Positions 17,190 through 26,357 of a stretch of 64,000 nt of DNA are shown here, piece by piece. The stretch is taken from NCBI RefSeq assembly GCF_014203955.1, contig NZ_JACHKA010000001.1, positions 2,821,001 to 2,885,000 of the forward strand, read 5' to 3'. The stretch comes from Sphingobium lignivorans (lineage in GTDB: Bacteria; Pseudomonadota; Alphaproteobacteria; Sphingomonadales; Sphingomonadaceae). How positions within the stretch are numbered: the first letter of the stretch is position 1; each line of letters begins with the position of its first letter. The position numbers and the translations under genes are program-made. The notes beneath the pieces were generated by a model. That model ran no database searches. It saw only the letters and a list, made by a program, of their open reading frames with translations, and was not told the origin of the DNA.

Positions 17190-18086
17190 ATGCCCTTCGA
17201 TGATCGCACCCGAGACGCATTTCTCATCGTCGCCAGCCATGGCAGCATCGGCAGGGCCGCCGAGGTCCTGAACATGTCCCAGCCGACGCTGAGCCGAATG
17301 ATCAAGCGTCTCGAAATGCGGCTGGGCGTCCCCTTGTTCGATCGCTTCGCAAGCGGGGTGACGCTGAATGTCTACGGCGAGGCCCTGTTGCCGTTCGCGA
17401 ACCGGATCGATCTTGAATCCAGCCACGCGCGCGACGAGATCGAGCGTCTGAGGACGGGGTCGCTGGGCGTGCTGCGGATCGGGTCGGCGGTCAGCGTGGG
17501 CGCTCATCTCCTGCCGCCGATCTTCCATCGCATGGTCATCGAGAACCCGAATCTTCGGATCGAGATGCTGGAAGGCGTTCAGGATACGCTGGAGCCTGCG
17601 CTGCTGAACCGCCAGGTCGATATCATCATCGCTACGGAAATGCCGGTCAACGAGGACATGCTGAGGCTGGACCTGACCTTCTCGGATTATGGCTCGGTGA
17701 TCGCGAGCCCGCATCATCCTGTGCGCGCACGCGGCCCGCTGACGGTGGCCGATCTCAAGGATGAGCTCTGGACCATGCCGCCGCAAGGCAGCCAGCCGCG
17801 CCGCGGCTTCGAGCGTATCCTGGCGGAGTTGGGCATCAGCCCGCCGCGCATCGCCGTGGAGACCTGGTCGACTTCCATGATGAAGGCGCTGGTGGCGGAT
17901 TCCGGCTTCCTGAGCTGGCTTCCCGACACCGTCTACAAGGTCGAGGAGAAGGCAGGCCTCATCACGGATCTCGAGGTCGCGGGGATGACCGTGCCGCGTC
18001 GCATGGTCATGTATCGGCGCAGTCGCGGACTGGTGCCGCCGGTCGTCACCCGCTTCCTGGAGATCGCGCGGACGATGGCTAACTGA
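17190..18086 (+). CDS. LysR-family transcriptional regulator
   Basis: A 298-residue LysR-type regulator. The N-terminal winged helix (residues about 5-65) has ASHGSIGRAAEVLNMSQPTL followed by SRMIKRLEMRLGVPLFDRF. The C-terminal type-2 periplasmic-binding fold effector domain starts near GVLRIGSAVSVGAHLLPP. It is transcribed divergently from the TonB-receptor operon and convergently with the amidohydrolase/Rieske/LigB operon. Both of those operons carry the conserved upstream element described here, and one copy abuts this gene's own start. It is therefore the best candidate activator of the island, with an aromatic intermediate as the probable inducer. The start is supported only weakly by GAGAG upstream. 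Confidence 0.9.
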   Translation: MPFDDRTRDAFLIVASHGSIGRAAEVLNMSQPTLSRMIKRLEMRLGVPLFDRFASGVTLNVYGEALLPFANRIDLESSHARDEIERLRTGSLGVLRIGSAVSVGAHLLPPIFHRMVIENPNLRIEMLEGVQDTLEPALLNRQVDIIIATEMPVNEDMLRLDLTFSDYGSVIASPHHPVRARGPLTVADLKDELWTMPPQGSQPRRGFERILAELGISPPRIAVETWSTSMMKALVADSGFLSWLPDTVYKVEEKAGLITDLEVAGMTVPRRMVMYRRSRGLVPPVVTRFLEIARTMAN

Positions 18087-18106
18087 GGTGCCAACTGCGG
18101 GGAAGC

Positions 18107-18132
18107 GTCGCTCCCGGGAAACCGGAAGCGAC
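18107..18132. terminator. hairpin between convergent lysR and amidohydrolase genes
   Basis: GTCGCT-C-CCGG (18107-18117), loop GAAA, CCGG-A-AGCGAC (18122-18132): a stem of ten pairs with one mismatch and a stable GNRA-type tetraloop. It lies between two convergent genes, where a bidirectional terminator is expected. No T-run is present on either side. Confidence 0.6.
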
Positions 18133-18140
18133 CCGCCCTG

Positions 18141-19316
18141 TCATTGGGCTGCCTTCAGTCCCGCCGCTTTCCAGGCCGCGTCGATATCCAGCCCATAGAG
18201 CTTCGCCGCATTGCCAGAGGTAAGCTTGCGGACCGTGGCGGGCGGCAAATGCCCCATCTGGCGCTGGATTGCGGCGTGGGAGTTTGGCCAGATGCTGTCC
18301 GGATGCGGATAATCCGAGGCCCAGAGCAGATTGTCCGGCCCGTAGAAATCGAGCAGAGCCATGGCCGTCGGGCTTTCCTGGAAGGTCGCGTAGATCTGGC
18401 GCTTGAACAGTTCGGACGGTTTGCTCTTCAGCGGGATGCCGCCACGCGACTTCCAGAACTCCTCGCCCTCCCAGACGCGCCAGTGGCGATAGTCCAGTTC
18501 CTCGATCAGCCAGGGCAGCCAGCCCACACCGGATTCCGCGATCACGATCTTCAGCTTCGGGTGGCGTTCGAGAATGCCCCAAGCGAAGAGATCCACGAAG
18601 GGATCGATGAACTGGGAGACGAACGATTTGGCGTGGATGAGATGGCTGGCCACCTTGCCGGCCGCCGGATTGGGGCCTCGTCCGGCGAGGAACACCACGA
18701 CATGGAAGGAGAGGATCATGCCCGTCTCTTCCACCGCGTTCCAGAACGGTTCCCAGCGTTCGTCGTGCAATCCCGGCCTGGCCACGGCGATCTGCATGTT
18801 CGCTTGCCGGAACACGCCCATGGCGGCGAGGCGACGGATCTCTTCGGTCGCGGATTCGGGATATTCCGGAAGCATCGGCACGCCGATCAGCCGGTCCGGC
18901 GCGGCGCGGCAATAATCGGCCAGCCAGTCGTTGTACGCGCGATAGCACGCATCCCGCAGTTCCTGATCCTCCAGGTTGATCGACGTGACGGGGCCGAAGA
19001 TCACATGAGCGAAGACACCGTCGCGGTCCATGTCCGCCAGGCGCAGCGCGGGCACGGCCGGGCGGCGCTCCGATACGTCAGTGATGCCGCCGCGGTCGAA
19101 GGCGGTGAAGATCGGCTTGGGCCCGCTCGGCCCGGCCGCCCGGCCCGACCAGCTGCCCCAGACATCCCCTTCGCAGACCCAGACCGGCTTGCCGTCACGC
19201 TCCTCGATGTGCGGCGCGCGGTGACGCAGATGCTCCGGAAGCCGCGACGTCCAGAGATCTTCGGGAAGCATGTTGAGATCAAGATGATCGTCACAGGATA
19301 TCAGTGGGTAATCCAT
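18141..19316 (-). CDS. amidohydrolase-2 family protein (ACMSD/LigW-like)
   Basis: A 391-residue metal-dependent hydrolase/decarboxylase of the amidohydrolase-2 family. Likely metal ligands are the N-terminal Asp/His cluster (CDDHLDLN), a central His in ILSFHVVVF and an Asp in the WASDYPHPDS motif typical of the ACMSD branch. Relatives include LigW-type decarboxylases and the hydrolases and hydratases that act after meta-cleavage of aromatic rings. As the last gene of the LigB/Rieske operon, it plausibly processes the ring-cleavage product or decarboxylates an aromatic acid. Which one cannot be decided from sequence. The gap to the Rieske gene is 54 bp. Confidence 0.83.
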   Translation of the reverse strand: MDYPLISCDDHLDLNMLPEDLWTSRLPEHLRHRAPHIEERDGKPVWVCEGDVWGSWSGRAAGPSGPKPIFTAFDRGGITDVSERRPAVPALRLADMDRDGVFAHVIFGPVTSINLEDQELRDACYRAYNDWLADYCRAAPDRLIGVPMLPEYPESATEEIRRLAAMGVFRQANMQIAVARPGLHDERWEPFWNAVEETGMILSFHVVVFLAGRGPNPAAGKVASHLIHAKSFVSQFIDPFVDLFAWGILERHPKLKIVIAESGVGWLPWLIEELDYRHWRVWEGEEFWKSRGGIPLKSKPSELFKRQIYATFQESPTAMALLDFYGPDNLLWASDYPHPDSIWPNSHAAIQRQMGHLPPATVRKLTSGNAAKLYGLDIDAAWKAAGLKAAQ

Positions 19317-19370
19317 GGTCTTCTCCTCTCCGCGACGGTCCGTCCTTTGTTCGACCTTATCGCATGATCG

Positions 19371-20477
19371 TCACGCGGCGTCTGTCTCGCGCGCGTTTCT
19401 GCCGCGCGCCGCCTCATCGGCCTGCGTCCGCAACATCCGCCGGATGATCATGCGCGCCCGGACCCCGCCGGAATCGATATTGAAGTTCAGCATCCTGAGA
19501 TCGGGATTGCGCGCAAGGGAACGCTGCTGGGCCTCGAGCACATCCAGATCCTCGGCGAACACCTGGCGCTGCACCTCCTTGGTGCGCTGGGTGCGCTCGT
19601 CATTGCCGATGTCCGTGTTCCGCGCCGCGCCCCAGTAATAATAAGTCGTCGTCTCGGTCTCGGGGCTCATCGCGTCTATCACGAAGCTGCGCACGGGATG
19701 GTTCTCCAGCGTCGCGCCTTCCTCCACCGGGGCGACCCCCACATCGATCACGACGCTTGAGGGCGGCAGAAAATAGCATATCTGCCAGCGGTCGACATTG
19801 CCGGAGAGATGGGGCTGGCGATAGGCGGGCGGCGTCGGCACGTTGGGCATCCAGCGCTCGACCACGACCTTCCCGTCCTCGACGCGCGTATTGATCGGCG
19901 TATCCATGAGCTCCTGTTGGCCGATGGTCGTGGCATGGACATATGTCTCGTGCGTGAGATCCATCAGATTATCGACGAGCAGCTGGTAATTGCACCGCAC
20001 GAAATAGGTGTCGCCGTCAAACACCCAGCCTTCCTTCTCGCACATCCAGTAATCGGGAAGCAGCGAAGGATCGGCCCTGGCGGCGTCGCCGATCCAGACC
20101 CAGACGAAGCTGTAGCGTTCCACCACCGGGTATCGACGCGCGCACAGGGCTGGATTGACCCGGTCCGACCGCAGCGGCATCTCGACCGCACGGCCCTCCG
20201 CATCGAGCATTAGCCCGTGATAGCGGCAGCGGATATTGTCGCCTTCCTTGATCCCCATGGAGAGCGGCAGGAGGCGATGGGGACAGGCATCCCGCATGGC
20301 CGTCACTTCGCCATTCTGCTTGCGATAGACCAATATGGGCTCCCCGCACACCGTGCGCGCATAGGGTTCGGGGCCGATGTCGCGAGACCAGCCGATAACA
20401 TACCACTGATTTTGAACAAAAACGTTGTCAGGCACTGCAGCTCCGGCCGCCTGCTGCCCGGTCCCCGCCATGCTCAT
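19371..20477 (-). CDS. Rieske non-heme iron oxygenase, VanA-like O-demethylase/hydroxylase
   Basis: A 368-residue oxygenase component. The Rieske [2Fe-2S] ligands are Cys65-Pro-His67 and Cys84-Arg-Tyr-His87. The mononuclear iron site is visible as DNLMDLTHETYVH, with Asp173, His176 and His181. The domain order and size match the vanillate O-demethylase (VanA) branch of single-component-alpha oxygenases, which hydroxylate or O-demethylate aromatic acids and need a separate reductase. No reductase of the VanB type is in the window, so electrons must come from elsewhere. The gene overlaps the LigB-like gene by 4 bp (20474-20477), implying coupled translation. Confidence 0.88.
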   Translation of the reverse strand: MSMAGTGQQAAGAAVPDNVFVQNQWYVIGWSRDIGPEPYARTVCGEPILVYRKQNGEVTAMRDACPHRLLPLSMGIKEGDNIRCRYHGLMLDAEGRAVEMPLRSDRVNPALCARRYPVVERYSFVWVWIGDAARADPSLLPDYWMCEKEGWVFDGDTYFVRCNYQLLVDNLMDLTHETYVHATTIGQQELMDTPINTRVEDGKVVVERWMPNVPTPPAYRQPHLSGNVDRWQICYFLPPSSVVIDVGVAPVEEGATLENHPVRSFVIDAMSPETETTTYYYWGAARNTDIGNDERTQRTKEVQRQVFAEDLDVLEAQQRSLARNPDLRMLNFNIDSGGVRARMIIRRMLRTQADEAARGRNARETDAA

Positions 20478-21490
20478 GCGCGCACGCCCGGCTCAGCGCC
20501 GCCCCAGACTGCGAAGGCCGTGCCGACCCCGGTTCCGGCCGGCGTGCGGTAGGCGGGATAATATTCCACCCAGTTCAGTGGCAAATGGTCGACCGCGCCG
20601 GCGGTCAGGACCCAGTTGAGGATCTCCGACGATCCGGACATCAGCGCGCCTCTGGGAAGATTGCGCAAAATTTCCGCTTTTTCGGGCGCGAAGCCCTTGA
20701 GGACCTGCCGGTCCAGCGCCTCGTCCACGATGAAGTGGCTGAGTCCGCCCGATGCGATGATCGCCACGCGCAGATCCTCGTCATGGCCCTCGATGGCGGC
20801 CCGCAGCGCCCGGCCCATGTCATGGCAGCGCCATGCCGGCGGCACGTTGGGCGGATAATATGTATTGAGCAGGATCGGCACGACCGGCACGGGCTTATCC
20901 CCCATCAGGCGCCGGATCACGAAACCGAAGGCATGGCCGAAGCCGGCCCTGTGGGGATCGTCCACGCGCGCCGCGCTGGAGACGTCGATGCCACGCTCCA
21001 CCATGGCTTCGATCAGGGCGCGGGCGAAATGCGGCGCGCCGGGGAAGCTGTAGACCGCGTCCATCGCGTAGCCTTTGCCCATCTGGCGCGCCCAATCGGG
21101 ATAGCTCGCCGCCCCCCAGCGATCATGCGTGACGACTTCCTCGCCATAGAAGATCGAGAGAACAGGCATGTTCTGCGGCCCGAACAGCTCGGACTGATCG
21201 TCACCGACGATCAGGATCACGTCCGGCGCCGCCGCGGCAATCTCCTGCTTCAGACGGTCCAGGGCCCGCTGGCATTGCCTGCTCAGCGTCTCCAGCGCGT
21301 CCGGCGCAACCCGGTCCGCATGAAGGGGCCCCCTCTGCTCGAGCAGATCCGCATAGCTGATCCAAGTGCCGTCCGACTGGTTGAGCTTCTCGTTCTTGAG
21401 GTCATCGGCGGCGCGATGGATCCAGTCCTCGCTGCCCAATGTCAGCATCGGCGTATGCGATGTTCCCACTCCCAATATGATCTGAGCCAT
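20474..21490 (-). CDS. LigB-superfamily extradiol ring-cleavage dioxygenase
   Basis: A 338-residue catalytic subunit of the class III (LigB-type) extradiol dioxygenases. The iron-binding His12 lies in GVGTSHTPM and His57 in RGPLHAD; a later conserved GGLSHFIVDEALDR is also present, as in the protocatechuate 4,5-dioxygenase beta subunit. No LigA-like alpha subunit is encoded nearby, so it may act alone as gallate and methylgallate dioxygenases do. The frame is open from 21667 but its extra 59 residues are not family-like; ATG 21490 gives the canonical start. It is the first gene of the operon with the Rieske oxygenase and the amidohydrolase. The conserved LysR-linked element is 149 bp upstream. 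Confidence 0.88.
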   Translation of the reverse strand: MAQIILGVGTSHTPMLTLGSEDWIHRAADDLKNEKLNQSDGTWISYADLLEQRGPLHADRVAPDALETLSRQCQRALDRLKQEIAAAAPDVILIVGDDQSELFGPQNMPVLSIFYGEEVVTHDRWGAASYPDWARQMGKGYAMDAVYSFPGAPHFARALIEAMVERGIDVSSAARVDDPHRAGFGHAFGFVIRRLMGDKPVPVVPILLNTYYPPNVPPAWRCHDMGRALRAAIEGHDEDLRVAIIASGGLSHFIVDEALDRQVLKGFAPEKAEILRNLPRGALMSGSSEILNWVLTAGAVDHLPLNWVEYYPAYRTPAGTGVGTAFAVWGGAEPGVRA

Positions 21491-21638
21491 CAGGTTGTCC
21501 TGATCTCCTAAGCGATGATCCAAGAAACGCAGCTCAATCCGCGAGCGCGCTGATCCGCAGCAGGAAAACCGTCCACACCCGGCGGGTTCAACGGCAACCT
21601 GACGGGTCCCCCAAAAACTGATGCCTCGCACCCCGCAT

Positions 21639-21674
21639 TGTCCATTACATAATTGAAAAGGAGGCATACAGAAT
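21639..21674 (-). promoter_or_regulatory. conserved LysR-linked operator/promoter element, copy 2
   Basis: Partner of 17150-17185, 81% identical over 36 bp. On the reverse strand it reads GTATG, 13 bases, TATG, including TTCAATTATG. It faces the LigB dioxygenase operon. The similarity does not extend into coding sequence, so it is best read as a shared regulator site plus promoter. The dnaE2 remnant starts about 100 bp to its right. Confidence 0.65.
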
Positions 21675-21770
21675 GGGTATGACCATTTGGAGCGGAGAAG
21701 AGGAGGCCAGCGGCTTCTTCAATCAGCGGCGCTGCGGCGAATCTCGGGAAGGCCGCGCAAGGTGGTAACC

Positions 21771-23053
21771 TTGCCGGAGCAAGCGATGAAGGTCGCGATC
21801 GTCGGTGCGGGGTTTACGCCGGTCGAGGCCGATCAACTGCGCCGCGCCATGGCGACCTTCAAGCTCACCGGGGCGTCAGTCATTTCTACGACAAGCTCGT
21901 CAACGGCATGGTCGAGCGCGGCTATCCCAGAGATTTTGCCGAGCGGACCTTCAATCAGATCGAAGAGAGTTCGGCTCGTATGGTTTTCCCGAAAGCCACG
22001 CTGCCTCCTTCGCCAAGATCGCCTGTGCGTCTTGCTGGATGAAGCATCATCATCCCGAGGTCTTCTGCGCGGCGTTGCTCAACGCCCAGCCCATGGGCTT
22101 CTACGCGACTGCCCAGCTCGTGGGTAATGCGCGCGATCATGGCGTCGAGATCCGCCCGGTTTCTATCAATCACAGCCATTGGGATTGCACGCTCGAGCCG
22201 TCCGGGGGGCGCCATGTTGCAGTCCGGCTCGGCTTTCGCCAGGTGCGCGGCCTCGCCAATGTTCATGGCGCCGCGATCGCGAGCACGCGTGGCCCGGTGC
22301 CTTATGACAGCGTAGAAGATGTCTGGCGGAAGCCGATGCCTTCCACGTCATTGCTGATGACCGGCGCCAGGGCCTCTGGAAAGTGAAAGGCTTAGGCGAA
22401 GCGCCATTGCCTCTGTTCGCTGCAGCAGATGCCCGCGAGGGCGCGGTCCGCGCAGAAGGGATCGAATCTAACGTGGCTTTGCGCCCGTTGACCGCTGGCC
22501 GCGAGCTTGCCGAAGACTATCGGTCGACCCAGCTTTCGCTGCGCGGACATCCGGTGAGCTTCCTTCGTGAAGAGCTGGATCGAATGGGCATCGCGCGGTG
22601 CGGCGACCTCGCCGGCATCCGCGATGGTCGGAATGTCGAGGTCGCGGGGGGTCGTGAGGCAGCGCCCAGGCTCGGCAAAAGACGTCCTGTTCGTCACGAT
22701 CGAGGACGAAACTGGAATCGCCAACGGCATCCTGTGGCCCGACCGGTTCGTCGATCTATCGCCGGCCGATCATGTCGAGTTCGATGATCACCATGCGCGG
22801 TCGACTGCAGAAGGAAGGCGAGGTCATTCATGTGATTTGCGACCGGATTCTCAACCAGGATGATATGCTCCGCTCGATCGGCCGGACGGATTTCCTCATC
22901 GCGCCCGGCAGAGGCGATGGCGCATCAAATGGCGGCGGGCCTGATCCACGCGATCCGGCATTCCCGCGCGGTCGGCCCCTCACCTCCCCGCCCTGCGGCG
23001 CAGCGGCCGAACAGGATGAGATCGTTCGCATCAGAAGTCACGACCTTCATTAA
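21771..23053 (+). pseudogene. dnaE2: 3' remnant of error-prone DNA polymerase dnaE2, multiply frameshifted
   Basis: Pieces in all three forward frames rebuild the C-terminal third of DnaE2. First comes [20 protein letters not shown] at 21771. Then come [20 protein letters not shown] in a second frame and [17 protein letters not shown] with [20 protein letters not shown] in a third. [17 protein letters not shown]-like and LGEAPLPLFAAADAREG segments follow, then the OB-fold piece ([20 protein letters not shown]) and the terminal [20 protein letters not shown], ending in RSHDLH at 23053. At least four frame changes and a missing N-terminus rule out function. Its left edge lies 97 bp from the LysR-linked element, so acquisition of the neighbouring island may have truncated it. 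Confidence 0.9.
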
Positions 23054-23200
23054 ACGCGCGATCCTGATTGGGCAGAGCTGCGTCGCTGCCCATGTGATCT
23101 GACGTCGCATTCCCAGCGACCGGGACAGCAACTGTCAAACCTTCCGCCCCCGCGGGCAAAGCTCTCCTTTATTGACGGACACCGATACTCCTGCTTCAGA

Positions 23201-25402
23201 CTAGGCCGGCTTTGGCAAGCGCGAGAGATGCTTGTCTAGGGTCATCGGATAATCGCGTAATCGCACGCCGGTCGCATTGTAAATGGCATTGGCGATCGCC
23301 GCTCCCACCCCGCAGATTCCTAATTCTCCGACGCCCTTCGCCTTCATCGGAGTGGACCAGGGATCGGTGGTATCAAGGAAGATGACGTCCTGGTGCGGGA
23401 TATCGGCATGGACCGGTACTTCGTAACCCGCGAGGTCATGATTGACGAAGAAGCCGAACCGCTTGTCGACCACGAGTTCCTCCATCAGCGCCGCGCCTGC
23501 GCCCATGGTCATGGCACCGATCACCTGGCTTCGCGCTGACTTTGGATTGAGGATGCGCCCGGCATCGCACACGGCGAGCATCCGCCTGATGCGGGTTTCG
23601 CCCGTGAAGGCGTCGACGGCGACCTTGACGAAATGGCCGGCGAAAGTGGATTGCTGCGCACGGTCGGCAAAGTCGTCCGCATAGTCGATACCATCTTCGG
23701 CGACGAGTTCCCCATCATGTGCAGCGTTGCGCAAAGGCAAGGCTCGATCGCCCGAGCGGACTTCTCCCTCGGAAAAAATCACATCCGCGTTGTTCAGCCC
23801 CAGGCGCGTCGCCACCTGGTGGCGCATCTTGATGCACGCGGCATAGACGCCGGCCGTCGAGTTGGCTGCGCCCCATTGGCCGCCAGAGCCGGCTGAGGCA
23901 GGAAAGTCCGAGTCGCCCAACTTCACAATGACGTCATCCAGGTCCACGCCCATCATCTCCGCAGCGGTCTGTGCGATGATCGTGTAAGTGCCGGTCCCGA
24001 TATCTGTCATATCGGTCTCGACGGTGATCTTGCCATCGCGCGACAGCCGGACCCGTGCCGCGGATCTGGTCAGCTGATTGTTGCGAAAACCGCCCGCGAC
24101 GCCCATCCCGATGAGCCAGCGGCCTTCACGCACGGAGCCCGGGGTCGCCTTGCGCTTTTGCCATCCGAAGCGCTCCGCTCCGGTCCTGAGGCATTCGACG
24201 AAATGACGCGCCGAAAAGGGACGCTCAGGCTTCATCGGATCGACCTGCGTATCGTTCAGGATACGAAACTCCACAGGGTCCAGCCCCAGCTTTTCAGCCA
24301 TCTCATCCATGGCGATCTCAAGCGCCATCAGCCCGGGCGCTTCACCGGGCGCGCGCATCGCATTGCCTTCCGGCAGATCGAGCTGCGCCAGTTTCATGGA
24401 GACTTCCCGACTTTCCCCCGCGTAGAAAAGTCTGGTTTGCTGGACAGCAGTCTCCGGCTCCCCATCCGGGAGATTCCCCGAGATGCTCTCATGCGAGATT
24501 GCGAGAATCCGCCCATCCCTGTTCGCGCCGATCCTGATATGCTGAAGCGTAGCCGGCCGATGGGTCGTGTTGTTGATCATGAGCGGCCGCGTGAGGGCGA
24601 CTTTCACCGCCCGCCCAACGGTCCTGGCCCCCAGCGCCGCGAGAACGACATCGGCGCGCAGAAACAGTTTTCCGCCAAAGCCACCCCCGACATAAGGCGA
24701 GTCAAGGCGTACCTGCTCGGGCTTGAGCGATAGGGCCCTGGCAAGATCGCGCTTGCCCCAGGCAATCATCTGGTTCGACGTCCAGACGGTGAGCTTCTCC
24801 CCTTCCCACGCGGCGATGGTGGCGTGCGGCTCCATCATCGCATGGCTCTCGTCCGGCGTGCTATAGCGCTGGTCGAGCTTGACCTCGGACCTGGCGTAGC
24901 TGGCTGCAAAATCGCCGGCTTCGTTGGTCTCGTCCTCATCCGGAACAGGCTTGGCCCGGGCAGCCTCGCGCTCGAGATCGAACTTGCCGTCTTCCCGGGC
25001 ATAATCGACCTGAATCAGCGATGCGGCGGCGCGGGCCTGCTCGAACGTCTCGGCGACCACCAGCGCGATTGCCTGATGATAATGCTGGATCTTCGCTCCG
25101 CCGAACAGGTTTGCGGTGTTCTGGCCGCCGAGGGGCAGCGGCTCGTAGTCGAGCGTGGTGATGATAGAGAGGACACCGGGCGCGGCCCTGGCGTCGACCA
25201 GATCGAACGACCGGATGGTCCCCTTGGCGATGGCCGCTCCGACGACGAAACCATAGGCCTGGTTCGCTGCGACGTCATGCCTTTCATAGGCATAGGGTGC
25301 GCGGCCCGTCGTCTTGAGCGGCCCGTCGATCCGGTCGGTGGACTTGCCGACGACCTTGAGCTGGTCGATCGGGTTCTGGGTAGCGGGGGCATCGAACTTC
25401 AC
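23201..25402 (-). CDS. paoC: aldehyde/xanthine oxidoreductase molybdenum-cofactor subunit (PaoC-like)
   Basis: A 733-residue molybdopterin-binding large subunit, almost the same length as E. coli PaoC. It has the substrate/cofactor segments YVGGGFGGK, TDIGTGTYTIIAQTAAE and the catalytic-glutamate motif GVGELG near the C-terminus, ending in the PaoC-type RLRDYPMTLDKHL. The frame is open to 25552, but the GTG at 25402, four bases after the FAD-subunit stop, starts the family-like sequence; I chose it. With PaoA and PaoB it forms a heterotrimer oxidising aldehydes, probably aromatic ones, to acids in the periplasm. It may detoxify aldehydes arising in neighbouring catabolic pathways. Confidence 0.9.
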   Translation of the reverse strand: MKFDAPATQNPIDQLKVVGKSTDRIDGPLKTTGRAPYAYERHDVAANQAYGFVVGAAIAKGTIRSFDLVDARAAPGVLSIITTLDYEPLPLGGQNTANLFGGAKIQHYHQAIALVVAETFEQARAAASLIQVDYAREDGKFDLEREAARAKPVPDEDETNEAGDFAASYARSEVKLDQRYSTPDESHAMMEPHATIAAWEGEKLTVWTSNQMIAWGKRDLARALSLKPEQVRLDSPYVGGGFGGKLFLRADVVLAALGARTVGRAVKVALTRPLMINNTTHRPATLQHIRIGANRDGRILAISHESISGNLPDGEPETAVQQTRLFYAGESREVSMKLAQLDLPEGNAMRAPGEAPGLMALEIAMDEMAEKLGLDPVEFRILNDTQVDPMKPERPFSARHFVECLRTGAERFGWQKRKATPGSVREGRWLIGMGVAGGFRNNQLTRSAARVRLSRDGKITVETDMTDIGTGTYTIIAQTAAEMMGVDLDDVIVKLGDSDFPASAGSGGQWGAANSTAGVYAACIKMRHQVATRLGLNNADVIFSEGEVRSGDRALPLRNAAHDGELVAEDGIDYADDFADRAQQSTFAGHFVKVAVDAFTGETRIRRMLAVCDAGRILNPKSARSQVIGAMTMGAGAALMEELVVDKRFGFFVNHDLAGYEVPVHADIPHQDVIFLDTTDPWSTPMKAKGVGELGICGVGAAIANAIYNATGVRLRDYPMTLDKHLSRLPKPA

Positions 25403-25406
25403 GGCA

Positions 25407-26357
25407 TCAACCCTTCGCGTCGTGCAAGATGCCGGCGAGCGTCCGCTCCACCAGCTCGATCTTGAATGCATTGTCCCTGGTCGGCGTGGCGCCGGCGAGG
25501 AGGTGCCGCGCCACTGCCTCCGCCCCTTGCGGAAGCGCGGCATCCGCAGCATCTATGCGCCAGGGCTTGGGCGCGATCCCGCCCACGGCAACACGGCCTG
25601 AACCATTCCGCTCGAGGATCACCGCTACCGACACGAGAGCAAAGGCGTAAGAGGCCCGATCACGCACCTTGTGATAGAAATGCAGACCGCCAACCGGCTT
25701 GGGCAGCAGCACGGCCGTGATCAGTTCGCCGGGCGCCAGCGCGGTTTCCACATGCGGCGTCTTGCCGGGCAATTTGTGGAAGTCGGCGATGTTGATCGAC
25801 CGGACATTGCCCTGTGCATCGACCGTCTCCACGCGCGCATCCAGCAGCCGCAACGCAACTGCCATGTCGCTGGGGTTCGTCGCGATACAGGCAGCGCTGC
25901 CGCCAATCACCGCCAACTGGCGGGAGACCCCCTCGATGGCCGCGCAGCCGGTCCCGGGCTGACGTTTGTTGCAGGGCTGGTTGGTATCGTAGAAATAGGG
26001 GCAGCGCGTCCGCTGCAGCAGATTGCCGCCGGTGGTCGCCTTGTTGCGCAGCTGTCCCGACGCGCCGGCCAGAATGGCCCGGCTCAGGACAGCATAATCG
26101 CTGCGCACGCGCCGATCTGCCGCCAGCGCCGTATTGGTGACGAGCGCGCCGATCCGCAGGCCGCCATCGGGCTCCTGCGTAATCTGATCGAGCTTCAGAT
26201 CCTGAACATCGACCAGATGGGTCGGCGTTTCGATTTGCAGCTTCATGAGGTCCAGCAGATTTGTGCCGCCAGCAATGAAGCGCGCGCCCTGCTGGCGGAA
26301 CACGGCCGTCGCGGCCTGAGCGGGCGAGGTCGCGCGCTCATAGGTGAACGGCCTCAT
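25407..26357 (-). CDS. paoB: aldehyde oxidoreductase FAD-binding subunit (PaoB-like)
   Basis: A 316-residue FAD subunit of the xanthine-dehydrogenase family (E. coli PaoB has 318). The FAD motif [13 protein letters not shown] is at about residues 28-40, and [16 protein letters not shown] follows. The four cysteines around CPYF, QPCNK and GTGCAAIEG correspond to the extra [4Fe-4S] cluster typical of PaoB. Start overlaps the PaoA stop by four bases (ATGA), and its stop is followed after four bases by PaoC, so the three are one translational unit. It passes electrons from molybdenum and the Fe-S subunit to an external acceptor. Confidence 0.9.
   Translation of the reverse strand: MRPFTYERATSPAQAATAVFRQQGARFIAGGTNLLDLMKLQIETPTHLVDVQDLKLDQITQEPDGGLRIGALVTNTALAADRRVRSDYAVLSRAILAGASGQLRNKATTGGNLLQRTRCPYFYDTNQPCNKRQPGTGCAAIEGVSRQLAVIGGSAACIATNPSDMAVALRLLDARVETVDAQGNVRSINIADFHKLPGKTPHVETALAPGELITAVLLPKPVGGLHFYHKVRDRASYAFALVSVAVILERNGSGRVAVGGIAPKPWRIDAADAALPQGAEAVARHLLAGATPTRDNAFKIELVERTLAGILHDAKG

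Noticed and set aside
20474-21667. Longer LigB-like protein starting at 21667
   Set aside because: The extra 59 residues are Cys/Arg-rich and not family-like, and they overlap the conserved promoter element; ATG 21490 is canonical.
22127-22863. Short open frames within 21.7-23.1 kb as separate hypothetical genes
   Set aside because: They join across frames into one DnaE2 C-terminal sequence, so they are fragments of a single pseudogene.
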